From: Azohydromonas lata NBRC 102462 | Lineage (GTDB): Bacteria; Pseudomonadota; Gammaproteobacteria; Burkholderiales; Burkholderiaceae_C | Reading direction: 5' to 3' | Assembly (NCBI GenBank): GCA_945878385.1 | Contig: CAMCTE010000014.1 | Coordinates: 1-22,974 of the forward strand | Length of the DNA stretch: 22,974 bases | In this document: positions 7,656-14,233 of the stretch, one piece after another | Layout: each line of letters opens with the position of its first letter | Numbering within the stretch: position 1 is the stretch's first letter | The notes under the pieces: model-generated | Database searches by the model: none | Told to the model about the DNA's origin: nothing | Seen by the model: the letters and a program-made list of their open reading frames with translations, nothing else | Made by a program: the position numbers and the translations under genes

Positions 7656-8549
7656 ATGAAGAAGTCCCTCATCCTGGCCGCCGCCCTGGCTGCCACCACC
7701 GGTCTGGCCCAGGCCGATACCCTCAAGAAGATCAAGGATTCCGGTGCCGTCACCATGGGTGTGCGCGAATCCTCCGGCGCCCTGAGCTTCACGCTGGGCG
7801 ACGGCAAGTTCGCCGGCTTCCATGTGGAGGTGTGCCAGCGCGTGCTGGGCGACATCCAGAAGTCCCTGGCCCTGCCCAAGCTGGATGTGAAGTTCCAGGT
7901 GGTGACCTCGCAGAACCGCCAGCCCCTGGTGCAGAACGGCACCGTGGACATCGAGTGCGGCTCCACCACCAACAACGCCAACCGCCAGAAGGATGTGGCC
8001 TTTGCAGTGACCACCTTCGTGGAGGAAGTTCGCATGGCGGTGAAGGCCAATTCGGGCATCACCTCGGTCAACCAGCTCAACGGCAAGAAGGTGGCCACCA
8101 CCACCGGCACCACCTCGGTGCAGCATTTGCGCCGCCATGAGCGCGCCAACGGCGTGAACTTTGATGAAGTGTTCGGCAAGGACCATGCCGACAGCTTCCT
8201 GCTGCTGGAAAGCGGCCGCGCCGACGCCTTCGTGATGGACGGTCAGATCTTGGCGGGCAATATCGCCAAGGCCAAGGCCCCCGGTGATTTCCGCATCGCC
8301 GGTGAGGTGCTCAGTGTCGAGCCCATTGCCATCATGTTCCGCAAGGACGACCCGGCCTTCAAGAAGGCGGTGGACGACAGCATCGTGGCGATGATCAAGT
8401 CGGGCGATTTGGCCAAGCTCTACGACAAGTGGTTCATGCAGCCGATTCCCCCGGCCAACACGGCCCTGCGCCTGACGGCATCGGACGCCACCAAGGCGGC
8501 CTGGGCCGAGCCCAACGACCGCCCGATGGAGGCTTACGCCAAGAAGTGA
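7656..8549 (+). CDS. gltI: glutamate/aspartate ABC transporter periplasmic binding protein
   Basis: This is the periplasmic receptor of a polar amino acid importer. The 297-aa precursor starts at the ATG at 7656, with AGGAG 5 nt upstream. It has a signal peptide (KK, then a hydrophobic run, then LAQA) with likely cleavage after residue 20. The body matches E. coli GltI from memory: GVRESSGALSF, TSQNRQPLVQNGTVDIECGS followed by TTNNANRQK, KDHADSFLLLESGRADAF and KWFMQPIPP. These ligand-pocket stretches support acidic amino acid binding. It is followed by the permease and ATPase genes gltJKL, but two hairpins, one an intrinsic terminator, lie between it and gltJ. That would favour excess receptor over membrane parts. 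Confidence 0.94.
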   Translation: MKKSLILAAALAATTGLAQADTLKKIKDSGAVTMGVRESSGALSFTLGDGKFAGFHVEVCQRVLGDIQKSLALPKLDVKFQVVTSQNRQPLVQNGTVDIECGSTTNNANRQKDVAFAVTTFVEEVRMAVKANSGITSVNQLNGKKVATTTGTTSVQHLRRHERANGVNFDEVFGKDHADSFLLLESGRADAFVMDGQILAGNIAKAKAPGDFRIAGEVLSVEPIAIMFRKDDPAFKKAVDDSIVAMIKSGDLAKLYDKWFMQPIPPANTALRLTASDATKAAWAEPNDRPMEAYAKK

Positions 8550-8558
8550 GTGGCTGAG

Positions 8559-8580
8559 CCCAGGGCCTGTCGGTCCTGGG
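8559..8580 (+). other. stem-loop just after gltI
   Basis: A 9-bp stem (one G-T pair) with a TGTC tetraloop starts 9 nt after the gltI stop: CCCAGGGCC pairs with GGTCCTGGG. It has no T-run, so it is more likely a 3'-end RNA stabiliser than a terminator. It precedes the true terminator-like hairpin by 14 nt. Confidence 0.55.
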
Positions 8581-8594
8581 AAGCGACCACCGTC

Positions 8595-8619
8595 AAGCCC
8601 GGCCATGCCGGGCTTTTTT
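8595..8619 (+). terminator. intrinsic terminator between gltI and gltJ
   Basis: AAGCCCGGC, a CAT loop and GCCGGGCTT make a perfect 9-bp GC-rich stem running directly into six T residues. This is a textbook Rho-independent terminator inside the glt gene set, so gltJKL must be read either by partial read-through or from its own promoter. Confidence 0.85.
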
Positions 8620-8667
8620 CTGACGATGCCCGCGGCTCACCGGATGGGGAAGGCCACCGCTCAAGGC

Positions 8668-8673
8668 TATAGT
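8668..8673 (+). promoter_or_regulatory. candidate -10 for gltJKL
   Basis: TATAGT matches the -10 consensus at five of six positions. It lies after the gltI terminator and 23 nt before the gltJ GTG start, leaving room for the AAGGGAG Shine-Dalgarno at 8685-8691. I see no convincing -35 at the expected distance, so this is tentative. Confidence 0.4.
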
Positions 8674-8696
8674 GCGGCGCTTGCAAGGGAGCGAGC

Positions 8697-9440
8697 GTGG
8701 CCACTTGGGATTGGCAAGTTTTTTGCCGTGACACCGTCACCGGCGATCCGCAAAGCGGGTGCTTCGGCCAGGGCGGCGACATCACCTACCTGGACTGGAT
8801 GCTCTCGGCCTGGGGCTGGACGCTTTCGGTGGCCGGCTTCTCGCTGATCGTGGCGCTCACCGTGGGCTCGCTCATGGGCATTGCCCGCACCACGCCCTCG
8901 CGGGCCTTGGTGTTCATCGGCAACGCCTGGACCGAACTGTTCCGCAACATCCCGCTGCTGGTGCAGATCTTCCTGTGGTACCACGTGGTGCCTTCACTGA
9001 TTCTGCCGCTGCGCGAGGTGCCCAGCTTCGTGCTGGTGGTGCTGGCCCTGGGTTTCTTCACCAGCGCGCGCATTTCAGAGCAGGTGAAGGCGGGCATCCA
9101 GAGCATTCCGCGGGGACAGCGTTATGCCGGCCTGGCCGTGGGCCTGACCCTGCCGCAGACCTACCGCTATGTGCTGCTGCCGGTGGCCTTTCGGGTGGTG
9201 ATTCCGCCACTGACCAGCGAGTCGATGAACATCGTGAAGAACTCGTCGGTGGCGTTTGCGGTGTCCATTGCCGAACTCACGCTCTTTGCCCTGCAGGCCC
9301 AGGAAGAGACCTCGCGTGGGGTGGAAATCTATCTGGCGGTCACAGGGGCCTATTTCGTTTCGGCTTTTGCGGTGAACCGACTGGCCCTGTTCATCGAGCA
9401 GCGGGTGCAGATTCCCGGCACGCTGGGAGCCGCACGATGA
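8697..9440 (+). CDS. gltJ: glutamate/aspartate ABC transporter permease
   Basis: This 247-aa inner-membrane permease of the His/Glu/Gln/Arg family pairs with GltK to form the channel. The start is a GTG at 8697 with AAGGGAG 5 nt upstream. The N-terminal WDWQVFCRDTVTGDPQSG extension precedes the first membrane helix, as in E. coli GltJ. Visible family motifs are ELFRNIPLLVQIFLWY and the EAA-type loop EQVKAGIQSIPRGQRYAGLAVGLTLPQ, where the ATPase docks, followed by PPLTSESMNIVKNSS. The stop overlaps the gltK start (ATGA), indicating translational coupling. Confidence 0.94.
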   Translation: MATWDWQVFCRDTVTGDPQSGCFGQGGDITYLDWMLSAWGWTLSVAGFSLIVALTVGSLMGIARTTPSRALVFIGNAWTELFRNIPLLVQIFLWYHVVPSLILPLREVPSFVLVVLALGFFTSARISEQVKAGIQSIPRGQRYAGLAVGLTLPQTYRYVLLPVAFRVVIPPLTSESMNIVKNSSVAFAVSIAELTLFALQAQEETSRGVEIYLAVTGAYFVSAFAVNRLALFIEQRVQIPGTLGAAR

Positions 9441-10102
9441 CGCTGGATTTCGGTTTCCTCACCTGGCAACTGCTGTCGAGCTATGTGCTCAAGGGGCTGA
9501 TCTTTTCGGTGCAGCTCACCCTGGTGGCCATGATCGGGGGTGTTGCGCTGGGCACGGTGATTGCGCTGATGCGCTTGTCGGGCAAGCCCTGGCTGGCGGT
9601 GCCGGCGGCAGCTTATGTGAACACCCTGCGCTCGATTCCGCTGGTGATGGTGATCCTGTGGTTCTTCCTGCTGATCCCGTTGGTCACGGGCAAGCCATTG
9701 GGTGCCGAGTGGTCGGCGGTCATCACCTTCACCGTGTTCGAGGCGGCCTATTACTCGGAGATCATGCGCGCGGGTATCCAAAGCGTGCCGCGCGGGCAGG
9801 TGCATGCGGGCTACGCGGTGGGCATGACCTATGGGCAGACGATGCAGTTGGTCGTGCTGCCGCAGGCCTTCCGCAACATGCTGCCGGTGCTGCTGACCCA
9901 GACCATCATCCTGTTTCAGGACACCTCGCTGGTGTATGCCATCGGTGCGTATGACCTGCTCAAGGGCTTCGAGGTGGCGGGCAAGAACTTCAACCGACCG
10001 GTGGAAACCTACCTGGTGGCCACGGTGGTGTATTTCGCCATCTGTTTTTCGCTGTCGATGCTGGTGCGTCGGCTGCAGGCGCGCATTCAAATCATCAGGT
10101 GA
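9437..10102 (+). CDS. gltK: glutamate/aspartate ABC transporter permease
   Basis: This is the second permease of the same importer, 221 aa, starting at an ATG that shares four bases with the gltJ stop. It has a hydrophobic N-terminus (LLSSYVLKGLIFSVQLTLVAM), the motif NTLRSIPLVMVILWFF and the EAA loop AGIQSVPRGQVHAGYAVGMTYGQ. A longer frame opening at 8759 is an out-of-frame reading through gltJ and was not used. The stop at 10100-10102 lies inside the AGGTGAGG that serves gltL. Confidence 0.94.
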   Translation: MTLDFGFLTWQLLSSYVLKGLIFSVQLTLVAMIGGVALGTVIALMRLSGKPWLAVPAAAYVNTLRSIPLVMVILWFFLLIPLVTGKPLGAEWSAVITFTVFEAAYYSEIMRAGIQSVPRGQVHAGYAVGMTYGQTMQLVVLPQAFRNMLPVLLTQTIILFQDTSLVYAIGAYDLLKGFEVAGKNFNRPVETYLVATVVYFAICFSLSMLVRRLQARIQIIR

Positions 10103-10106
10103 GGCC

Positions 10107-10841
10107 ATGATCAAGATCGACCATGTGAGCAAGTGGTACGGCAGTTTTCAGGTGCTGACCGACTGCACCACCTCCATCGCCAAGGGCGAGGTGGTGGTGG
10201 TGTGCGGGCCTTCAGGCTCGGGCAAAAGCACCCTGATCAAGACGGTCAATGCGCTGGAGCCCATCCAGAAAGGCGACATCGTGGTGGACGGCGTGAGCAT
10301 CTCCGCCCCCGGCACCGACCTGCCCAAGCTGCGCAGCCGGGTGGGGATGGTGTTCCAACACTTCGAACTGTTCCCGCACCTGTCGGTGACGGAGAATCTG
10401 ACCCTGGCGCAGATCAAGGTGTTGGGCCGCAGCAAAGACGAGGCCATGGCGCGCGGCCTGAAGATGCTGGACCGGGTGGGCCTGATGGCGCACAAGGACA
10501 AGTTCCCGGGGCAGATCTCCGGCGGTCAACAGCAGCGCGTGGCCATTGCGCGTGCGCTGTCGATGGACCCCATCGTGATGCTGTTCGATGAGCCGACTTC
10601 GGCGCTCGACCCCGAAATGGTGGGCGAGGTGCTGGACGTAATGGTGAGCCTGGCTCAGGAGGGCATGACCATGATGGTGGTCACGCACGAGATGGGCTTT
10701 GCCCGCAAGGTCAGCCACCGGGTGATCTTCATGGACGCCGGCCGCATTGTGGAAGACTGCAGCAAGGACGAGTTCTTCGGGCGCCCGGAGGCGCGCAGCG
10801 ACCGCGCGCGCGACTTCCTGTCCAAGATCCTGCAGCACTGA
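10107..10841 (+). CDS. gltL: glutamate/aspartate ABC transporter ATP-binding protein
   Basis: This 244-aa cytoplasmic ATPase energises the GltJK permease. It shows Walker A GPSGSGKST (34-42), Q-loop VGMVFQHFELFPH, signature ISGGQQQRVAIARAL (from 137), Walker B IVMLFDEPTSALD (from 156) and H-loop His194. The start at 10107 is preceded by AGGTGAGG overlapping the gltK stop, 4 nt away. Upstream in-frame codons lie inside gltK and lack ABC homology. It is the last gene of the set; pyrC follows after 31 nt with its own candidate promoter. Confidence 0.95.
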   Translation: MIKIDHVSKWYGSFQVLTDCTTSIAKGEVVVVCGPSGSGKSTLIKTVNALEPIQKGDIVVDGVSISAPGTDLPKLRSRVGMVFQHFELFPHLSVTENLTLAQIKVLGRSKDEAMARGLKMLDRVGLMAHKDKFPGQISGGQQQRVAIARALSMDPIVMLFDEPTSALDPEMVGEVLDVMVSLAQEGMTMMVVTHEMGFARKVSHRVIFMDAGRIVEDCSKDEFFGRPEARSDRARDFLSKILQH

Positions 10842-10846
10842 AGGCG

Positions 10847-10858
10847 GCGGCCGGCCGC
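10847..10858. repeat. 12-bp perfect palindrome upstream of pyrC
   Basis: GCGGCCGGCCGC lies between the gltL stop and the candidate pyrC -10, in the spacer region of the predicted promoter. It could be an operator or a chance GC-rich palindrome; there is no T-run. Confidence 0.3.
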
Positions 10859-10860
10859 GC

Positions 10861-10866
10861 GACAAT
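10861..10866 (+). promoter_or_regulatory. candidate -10 for pyrC, leaderless layout
   Basis: GACAAT is followed by GGCGGC and then the ATG at 10873. The 6-nt spacing is the same as at the thioesterase and exporter genes and predicts a transcript starting at the ATG. Confidence 0.4.
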
Positions 10867-10872
10867 GGCGGC

Positions 10873-11904
10873 ATGAACGAACTCGTCATCACCCGCCCCG
10901 ACGACTGGCACCTGCACCTGCGCGACGGCGCCGCCATGGCCGATGTGGTGCCCCACACCGCGCGGCAATTCGGTCGTGCCATCGTCATGCCCAACCTCAA
11001 GCCGCCGGTGACCACCGCCGCGCAGGCCGTGGCCTACCGCCAGCGCATTGAAGCCGCCGTGCCCGAGGGTCTGAAGTTCACGCCTTTGATGACGCTGTAC
11101 CTGACCGACAACCTGCCGCCTGATGAGATCAAGCGGGCCCAGGACGCGGGTGTGGTGGCCCTGAAGCTGTACCCGGCTGGTGCCACCACCAACAGCGACG
11201 CGGGTGTCACCGACATCCGCAAGACCTACAAGACACTCGAAGCCATGCAGCGCGAGGGCCTGCTGTTTCTGGTGCACGGCGAGGTGACGGATTCCGACAT
11301 CGACCTCTTCGACCGCGAGGCGGTGTTCATCGACCGGGTGCTGCAGCCCTTGCGGCGCGACTTCCCGGAGCTCAAGATCGTCTTTGAACACATCACCACC
11401 AAGGAAGCCGCACAGTATGTGGCGCAGGCCGATGCACGCATGGGCGCCACCATCACCGCCCACCATTTGCTTTACAACCGCAATGCGCTGTTCCAGGGCG
11501 GAATTCGCCCTCACTACTACTGCCTGCCGGTATTGAAGCGCGAAAAACATCGCCGGGCCCTGGTGGCTGCGGCCACCGGCGGCAATGCCCGCTTCTTTCT
11601 GGGCACCGACAGCGCGCCGCACCCTTCACAACTGAAGGAACATGCCAGTGGTTGTGCCGGTTGCTACACCGCGCTGTCGGCGCTGGAACTGTATGCCGAG
11701 GCCTTCGAGGCGGCGGGCGCGTTGAATCGGTTGGAGGCCTTTGCCAGCTTCAACGGCGCCGACTTCTACGGCCTGCCGCGCAATACGGGCACGGTCACAC
11801 TCAAGCGCGAAGCCTGGACGCTGCCTGAAACATTGGCATTCGGTGGGGCGCCTCTCAAGCCCTTGCGTGCCGGCGAAACGCTGGCCTGGCGCCAGATGGC
11901 CTGA
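10873..11904 (+). CDS. pyrC: dihydroorotase
   Basis: This enzyme catalyses reversible cyclisation of N-carbamoyl-L-aspartate to dihydroorotate in pyrimidine synthesis. The 343-aa length matches class II PyrC. The two-zinc site is visible: His13 and His15 (WHLHLRDG), Lys98 (ALKLYPAG, the carboxylated lysine), His135 (LVHGEV), His173 (FEHITT) and Asp246 (LGTDSAPH). These correspond to E. coli His16, His18, Lys102, His139, His177 and Asp250. An earlier ATG at 10747 lies inside gltL and adds 42 unrelated residues, so 10873 is chosen. The stop is 4 bp from the stop of the convergent radical SAM gene. Confidence 0.96.
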   Translation: MNELVITRPDDWHLHLRDGAAMADVVPHTARQFGRAIVMPNLKPPVTTAAQAVAYRQRIEAAVPEGLKFTPLMTLYLTDNLPPDEIKRAQDAGVVALKLYPAGATTNSDAGVTDIRKTYKTLEAMQREGLLFLVHGEVTDSDIDLFDREAVFIDRVLQPLRRDFPELKIVFEHITTKEAAQYVAQADARMGATITAHHLLYNRNALFQGGIRPHYYCLPVLKREKHRRALVAAATGGNARFFLGTDSAPHPSQLKEHASGCAGCYTALSALELYAEAFEAAGALNRLEAFASFNGADFYGLPRNTGTVTLKREAWTLPETLAFGGAPLKPLRAGETLAWRQMA

Positions 11905-11908
11905 GGCT

Positions 11909-13843
11909 TCAGTTTGCGGCGCGCGCCAAGGCCTTGGCGATGCGCTGGCGGCCCACCGTGGGCTTGGGCACTCGTTCGAGCTGGTCGGCAAACCACACCC
12001 GCACATCTTCGTCCAGCAGGTGGCCGTGCATGAAGTTGTAGATGGCTTTTTTCAGGCACACCCCCAGGGCGTCGTGGTCGGTGCCGGTGGGGTCTGTGAA
12101 GCCCACATCATTGCGGGCAAAGCGCCCTTCGGGCAGGGGCAACAGGCTGATGCCGTATTCGTCTGGTTTAAGGCCGACGGGTGAGTGCACCGTGCAGGCA
12201 AAGCGGTGGAAGAAGCCGCTGTGGATGCAGCCGTTCAAGAACAACTGGCGCACATACTCCAGAGCATCCACCGTGTCCTGCACGGTTTGGGTGGGAAAGC
12301 CGTACATCAGGTAGGCATGCACCATCACGCCGGCGTCAGCGAAAGCGCGCGTGACGCGGGCCACCTGTTCGACTGTGACGCCCTTCTTCATCAGCTGCAG
12401 CAGCCGGTCGGAGGCCACTTCGAGCCCGCCAGTCACCGCGACGCAGCCGCTGTCGGCCAGCAGATCGCACAGCTCGGGTGTGAAGGTCTTCTCGAAGCGA
12501 ATGTTGCCCCACCAGGTGATGGATACGCCGCGGCGGATGAGTTCCTGCGCCAGAGCCTTGAGCGCCTTGGGTGGGGCGGCTTCGTCCACGAAGTGAAAGC
12601 CGGTTTGCCCGGTTTCCTGCACGATGGCTTCAATCCGGTCCACCAACAGTTCGGCCGAGGCCGCTTCATAGCGAGAGATGTAGTCCAGGCTCACATCGCA
12701 GAAGCTGCACTTCTTCCAGTAGCAGCCATGGGCCACGGTCAGTTTGTTCCAGCGGCCGTCGCTCCACAGGCGGTTGACTGGGTTGAGCATGTCCAGAAGG
12801 CTCAGATAGTCCTGCAGCGGCAGGCCGTCCCAGGTGGGGGTGCCCACTTCGGCAAACGGGATGTCGGCCTCCATGAAGTTGCGGTACCGAACTTCGCCGC
12901 TGTCGGCTTCGCGCACGAAGGTGCGCACGAGGCGGCTGGCCGAACGCGCGCCCTGCAGGTGTTCGATCAGGGCCAGCAGGGGGCGCTCGCCCGCGTCCAG
13001 GCCCACAAAGTCCACGAAGTCGAACAGGCGAGGCTCACTGAGCTCGCGAAGTTCGGTGTTCACATAGCCGCCGCCCAGCGCAATGCGGGCCTGGGGCCGG
13101 TGTTGGCGTACGGCTTGCGCAATGCGCAGCGCGCCGTACATCGCGCCGGGGAAGGGCACCGACAGCACCACGAGATCGGGCTGGTGCTGCTCCAGTGCCT
13201 GCAGGGTGAGTTCCTTCAGCGTGTGGTCGATGAGGTTGGGTGGAGCCGTGAGCGCCTGGGCCAGCGGATCGAAGTGGGGCTGGCTGCCGGCCAGGCGTTC
13301 GCCATAGCGCACGAATTCGAAACGCGGGTCGATGGCGTCGCGGACCACATCGGCCAAATCGTTCAGGTACAGGGTGGCCAGATGGCGCGCTCGGTCTTGC
13401 AGGCCCAAGGCGCCGAAGGCCCAGCCCAAAGGGTCACCGTCACCAGTTTCGCCGGCCACCCCGTCCGCATAGGCTTCGATGCCGGCAAAGCGCGGCCCTT
13501 CGGGCAGAAAGGCGCGGCTGTTGATGCGATGGGCGAGCGTGGGGTCGCGGCCTTGCAGAAAACGGATCACCGGCTCGATGGCTGCCTGGTGGCGGGGCTG
13601 GTGCTCCAGGAAGTGGCGCACGGTGGCAGAGGGCTTGCGCACGGCACGGGCGGCCTGTGCGATGGCCTGCAAGCCCGGCCGCGACAACAGGCGCAGCACC
13701 ACTCCCAAGGCCAGGTCGGCCTGCACCGCGGCGATGCCGCGCGAGCGCAAGAAACCCGTGAGGTAGGCGGTGGAGGGGTAGGGCGTGTTGAGCTGCGTCA
13801 TCGGTGGGATGAGGCTCAAGACCTTGAACGGCGCGGCGGTCAT
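11909..13843 (-). CDS. B12-binding-domain radical SAM protein, function unknown
   Basis: This 644-aa protein has a cobalamin-binding-like alpha/beta domain (strand near 5-12, then main fold at about 222-297: QPDLVVLSVPFPGAMYGALR, ARIALGGGYVN, DFVDFVGLDAGERPLLALIEHL). A radical SAM barrel follows at about 365-600. The 4Fe-4S cysteines are Cys374, Cys379 and Cys382 in HGCYWKKCSFCD. The spacing is CX4CX2C, one residue longer than the usual CX3CX2C. Downstream SAM-fold motifs include GGLEVASDRLLQLMKKG and AYLMYGFPTQT. I see no DxHxxG cobalamin-ligand motif. About 170 residues (44-220) of unrecognised, mostly helical-looking sequence interrupt the N-terminal part. No precursor peptide or pathway partner sits beside it, so the substrate is unknown. 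The ATG at 13843 has no strong Shine-Dalgarno. Confidence 0.85.
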   Translation of the reverse strand: MTAAPFKVLSLIPPMTQLNTPYPSTAYLTGFLRSRGIAAVQADLALGVVLRLLSRPGLQAIAQAARAVRKPSATVRHFLEHQPRHQAAIEPVIRFLQGRDPTLAHRINSRAFLPEGPRFAGIEAYADGVAGETGDGDPLGWAFGALGLQDRARHLATLYLNDLADVVRDAIDPRFEFVRYGERLAGSQPHFDPLAQALTAPPNLIDHTLKELTLQALEQHQPDLVVLSVPFPGAMYGALRIAQAVRQHRPQARIALGGGYVNTELRELSEPRLFDFVDFVGLDAGERPLLALIEHLQGARSASRLVRTFVREADSGEVRYRNFMEADIPFAEVGTPTWDGLPLQDYLSLLDMLNPVNRLWSDGRWNKLTVAHGCYWKKCSFCDVSLDYISRYEAASAELLVDRIEAIVQETGQTGFHFVDEAAPPKALKALAQELIRRGVSITWWGNIRFEKTFTPELCDLLADSGCVAVTGGLEVASDRLLQLMKKGVTVEQVARVTRAFADAGVMVHAYLMYGFPTQTVQDTVDALEYVRQLFLNGCIHSGFFHRFACTVHSPVGLKPDEYGISLLPLPEGRFARNDVGFTDPTGTDHDALGVCLKKAIYNFMHGHLLDEDVRVWFADQLERVPKPTVGRQRIAKALARAAN

Positions 13844-13884
13844 GCGAAGCGGATTCTGTCTCAGCGGGCTTGTTCCCTGGGAGC

Positions 13885-13890
13885 GATAAT
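13885..13890 (+). promoter_or_regulatory. -10 element of rnpB
   Basis: GATAAT matches the -10 consensus at five of six positions. It lies 6 nt before 13897, where the P1 stem of RNase P RNA begins, so the spacing fits transcription starting at the mature 5' end. No good -35 is apparent in the 41 bp back to the radical SAM start codon. Confidence 0.6.
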
Positions 13891-13896
13891 GAAAAT

Positions 13897-14229
13897 GTGA
13901 AGCAAGCCAGACCGCCGCTGGTGCAAGCGTGGAAACACGGCACTGGAGGAAGGTCCGGACTGCACAGGGCAGCGCAGGAGCTAACGGCTCTCCACCGCGA
14001 GGTGAGGATCAGAGCAACAGAGACGAGCCGATTCAGTTCGGGTGAAACGGGCAATCTCTGCGCGCAGCAACACCAAGTAGGCCGGCGTTGACGCGACCCG
14101 CGGAGCCGGCGGGTAGGTGGCATCGAGCCGGGTGGGCGACCCCCGGCCCAGAGGAATGGCGGTCACGGTGCCCATGCCGCAAGGCAGGGGTGCCGCACAG
14201 AATCCGGCCTATCGGCTTGCTTCACTCTT
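13897..14229 (+). ncRNA. rnpB: RNase P RNA (M1 RNA, bacterial type A)
   Basis: This is the catalytic RNA of RNase P, which removes 5' leaders from tRNA precursors. The ends are set by a 12-bp P1 helix: GTGAAGCAAGCC at 13897-13908 pairs with GGCTTGCTTCAC at 14214-14225. Conserved core segments appear in order: GAGGAAGGTCCGGACTGCAC from 13946, AGAGCAACAGAGACGAGCCG at 14011-14030, AGAGGAATGGCGGTCACGG near 14150, and ACAGAATCCGGCCTATCGG near the 3' end. The length of about 330 nt suits betaproteobacteria. The exact 3' end is uncertain by a few bases; there is no T-run terminator before the next gene, which starts at 14234. Confidence 0.96.
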
Positions 14230-14233
14230 ATTC

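Noticed and set aside
10747..10872. Longer pyrC start inside gltL
   Set aside because: The added residues are an out-of-frame reading of gltL; PyrC length and the HLHLRDG position fit 10873.
12185..13900. A 571-codon open frame on the plus strand opposite the radical SAM gene
   Set aside because: It is a GC-codon shadow of the minus-strand gene: no recognisable domain, His/Gln/Ala/Gly-biased composition, and it runs into the rnpB promoter.
14117..14233. N-terminal extension of the efflux transporter
   Set aside because: These codons lie in the conserved 3' half of RNase P RNA; the family N-terminus fits the ATG at 14234.
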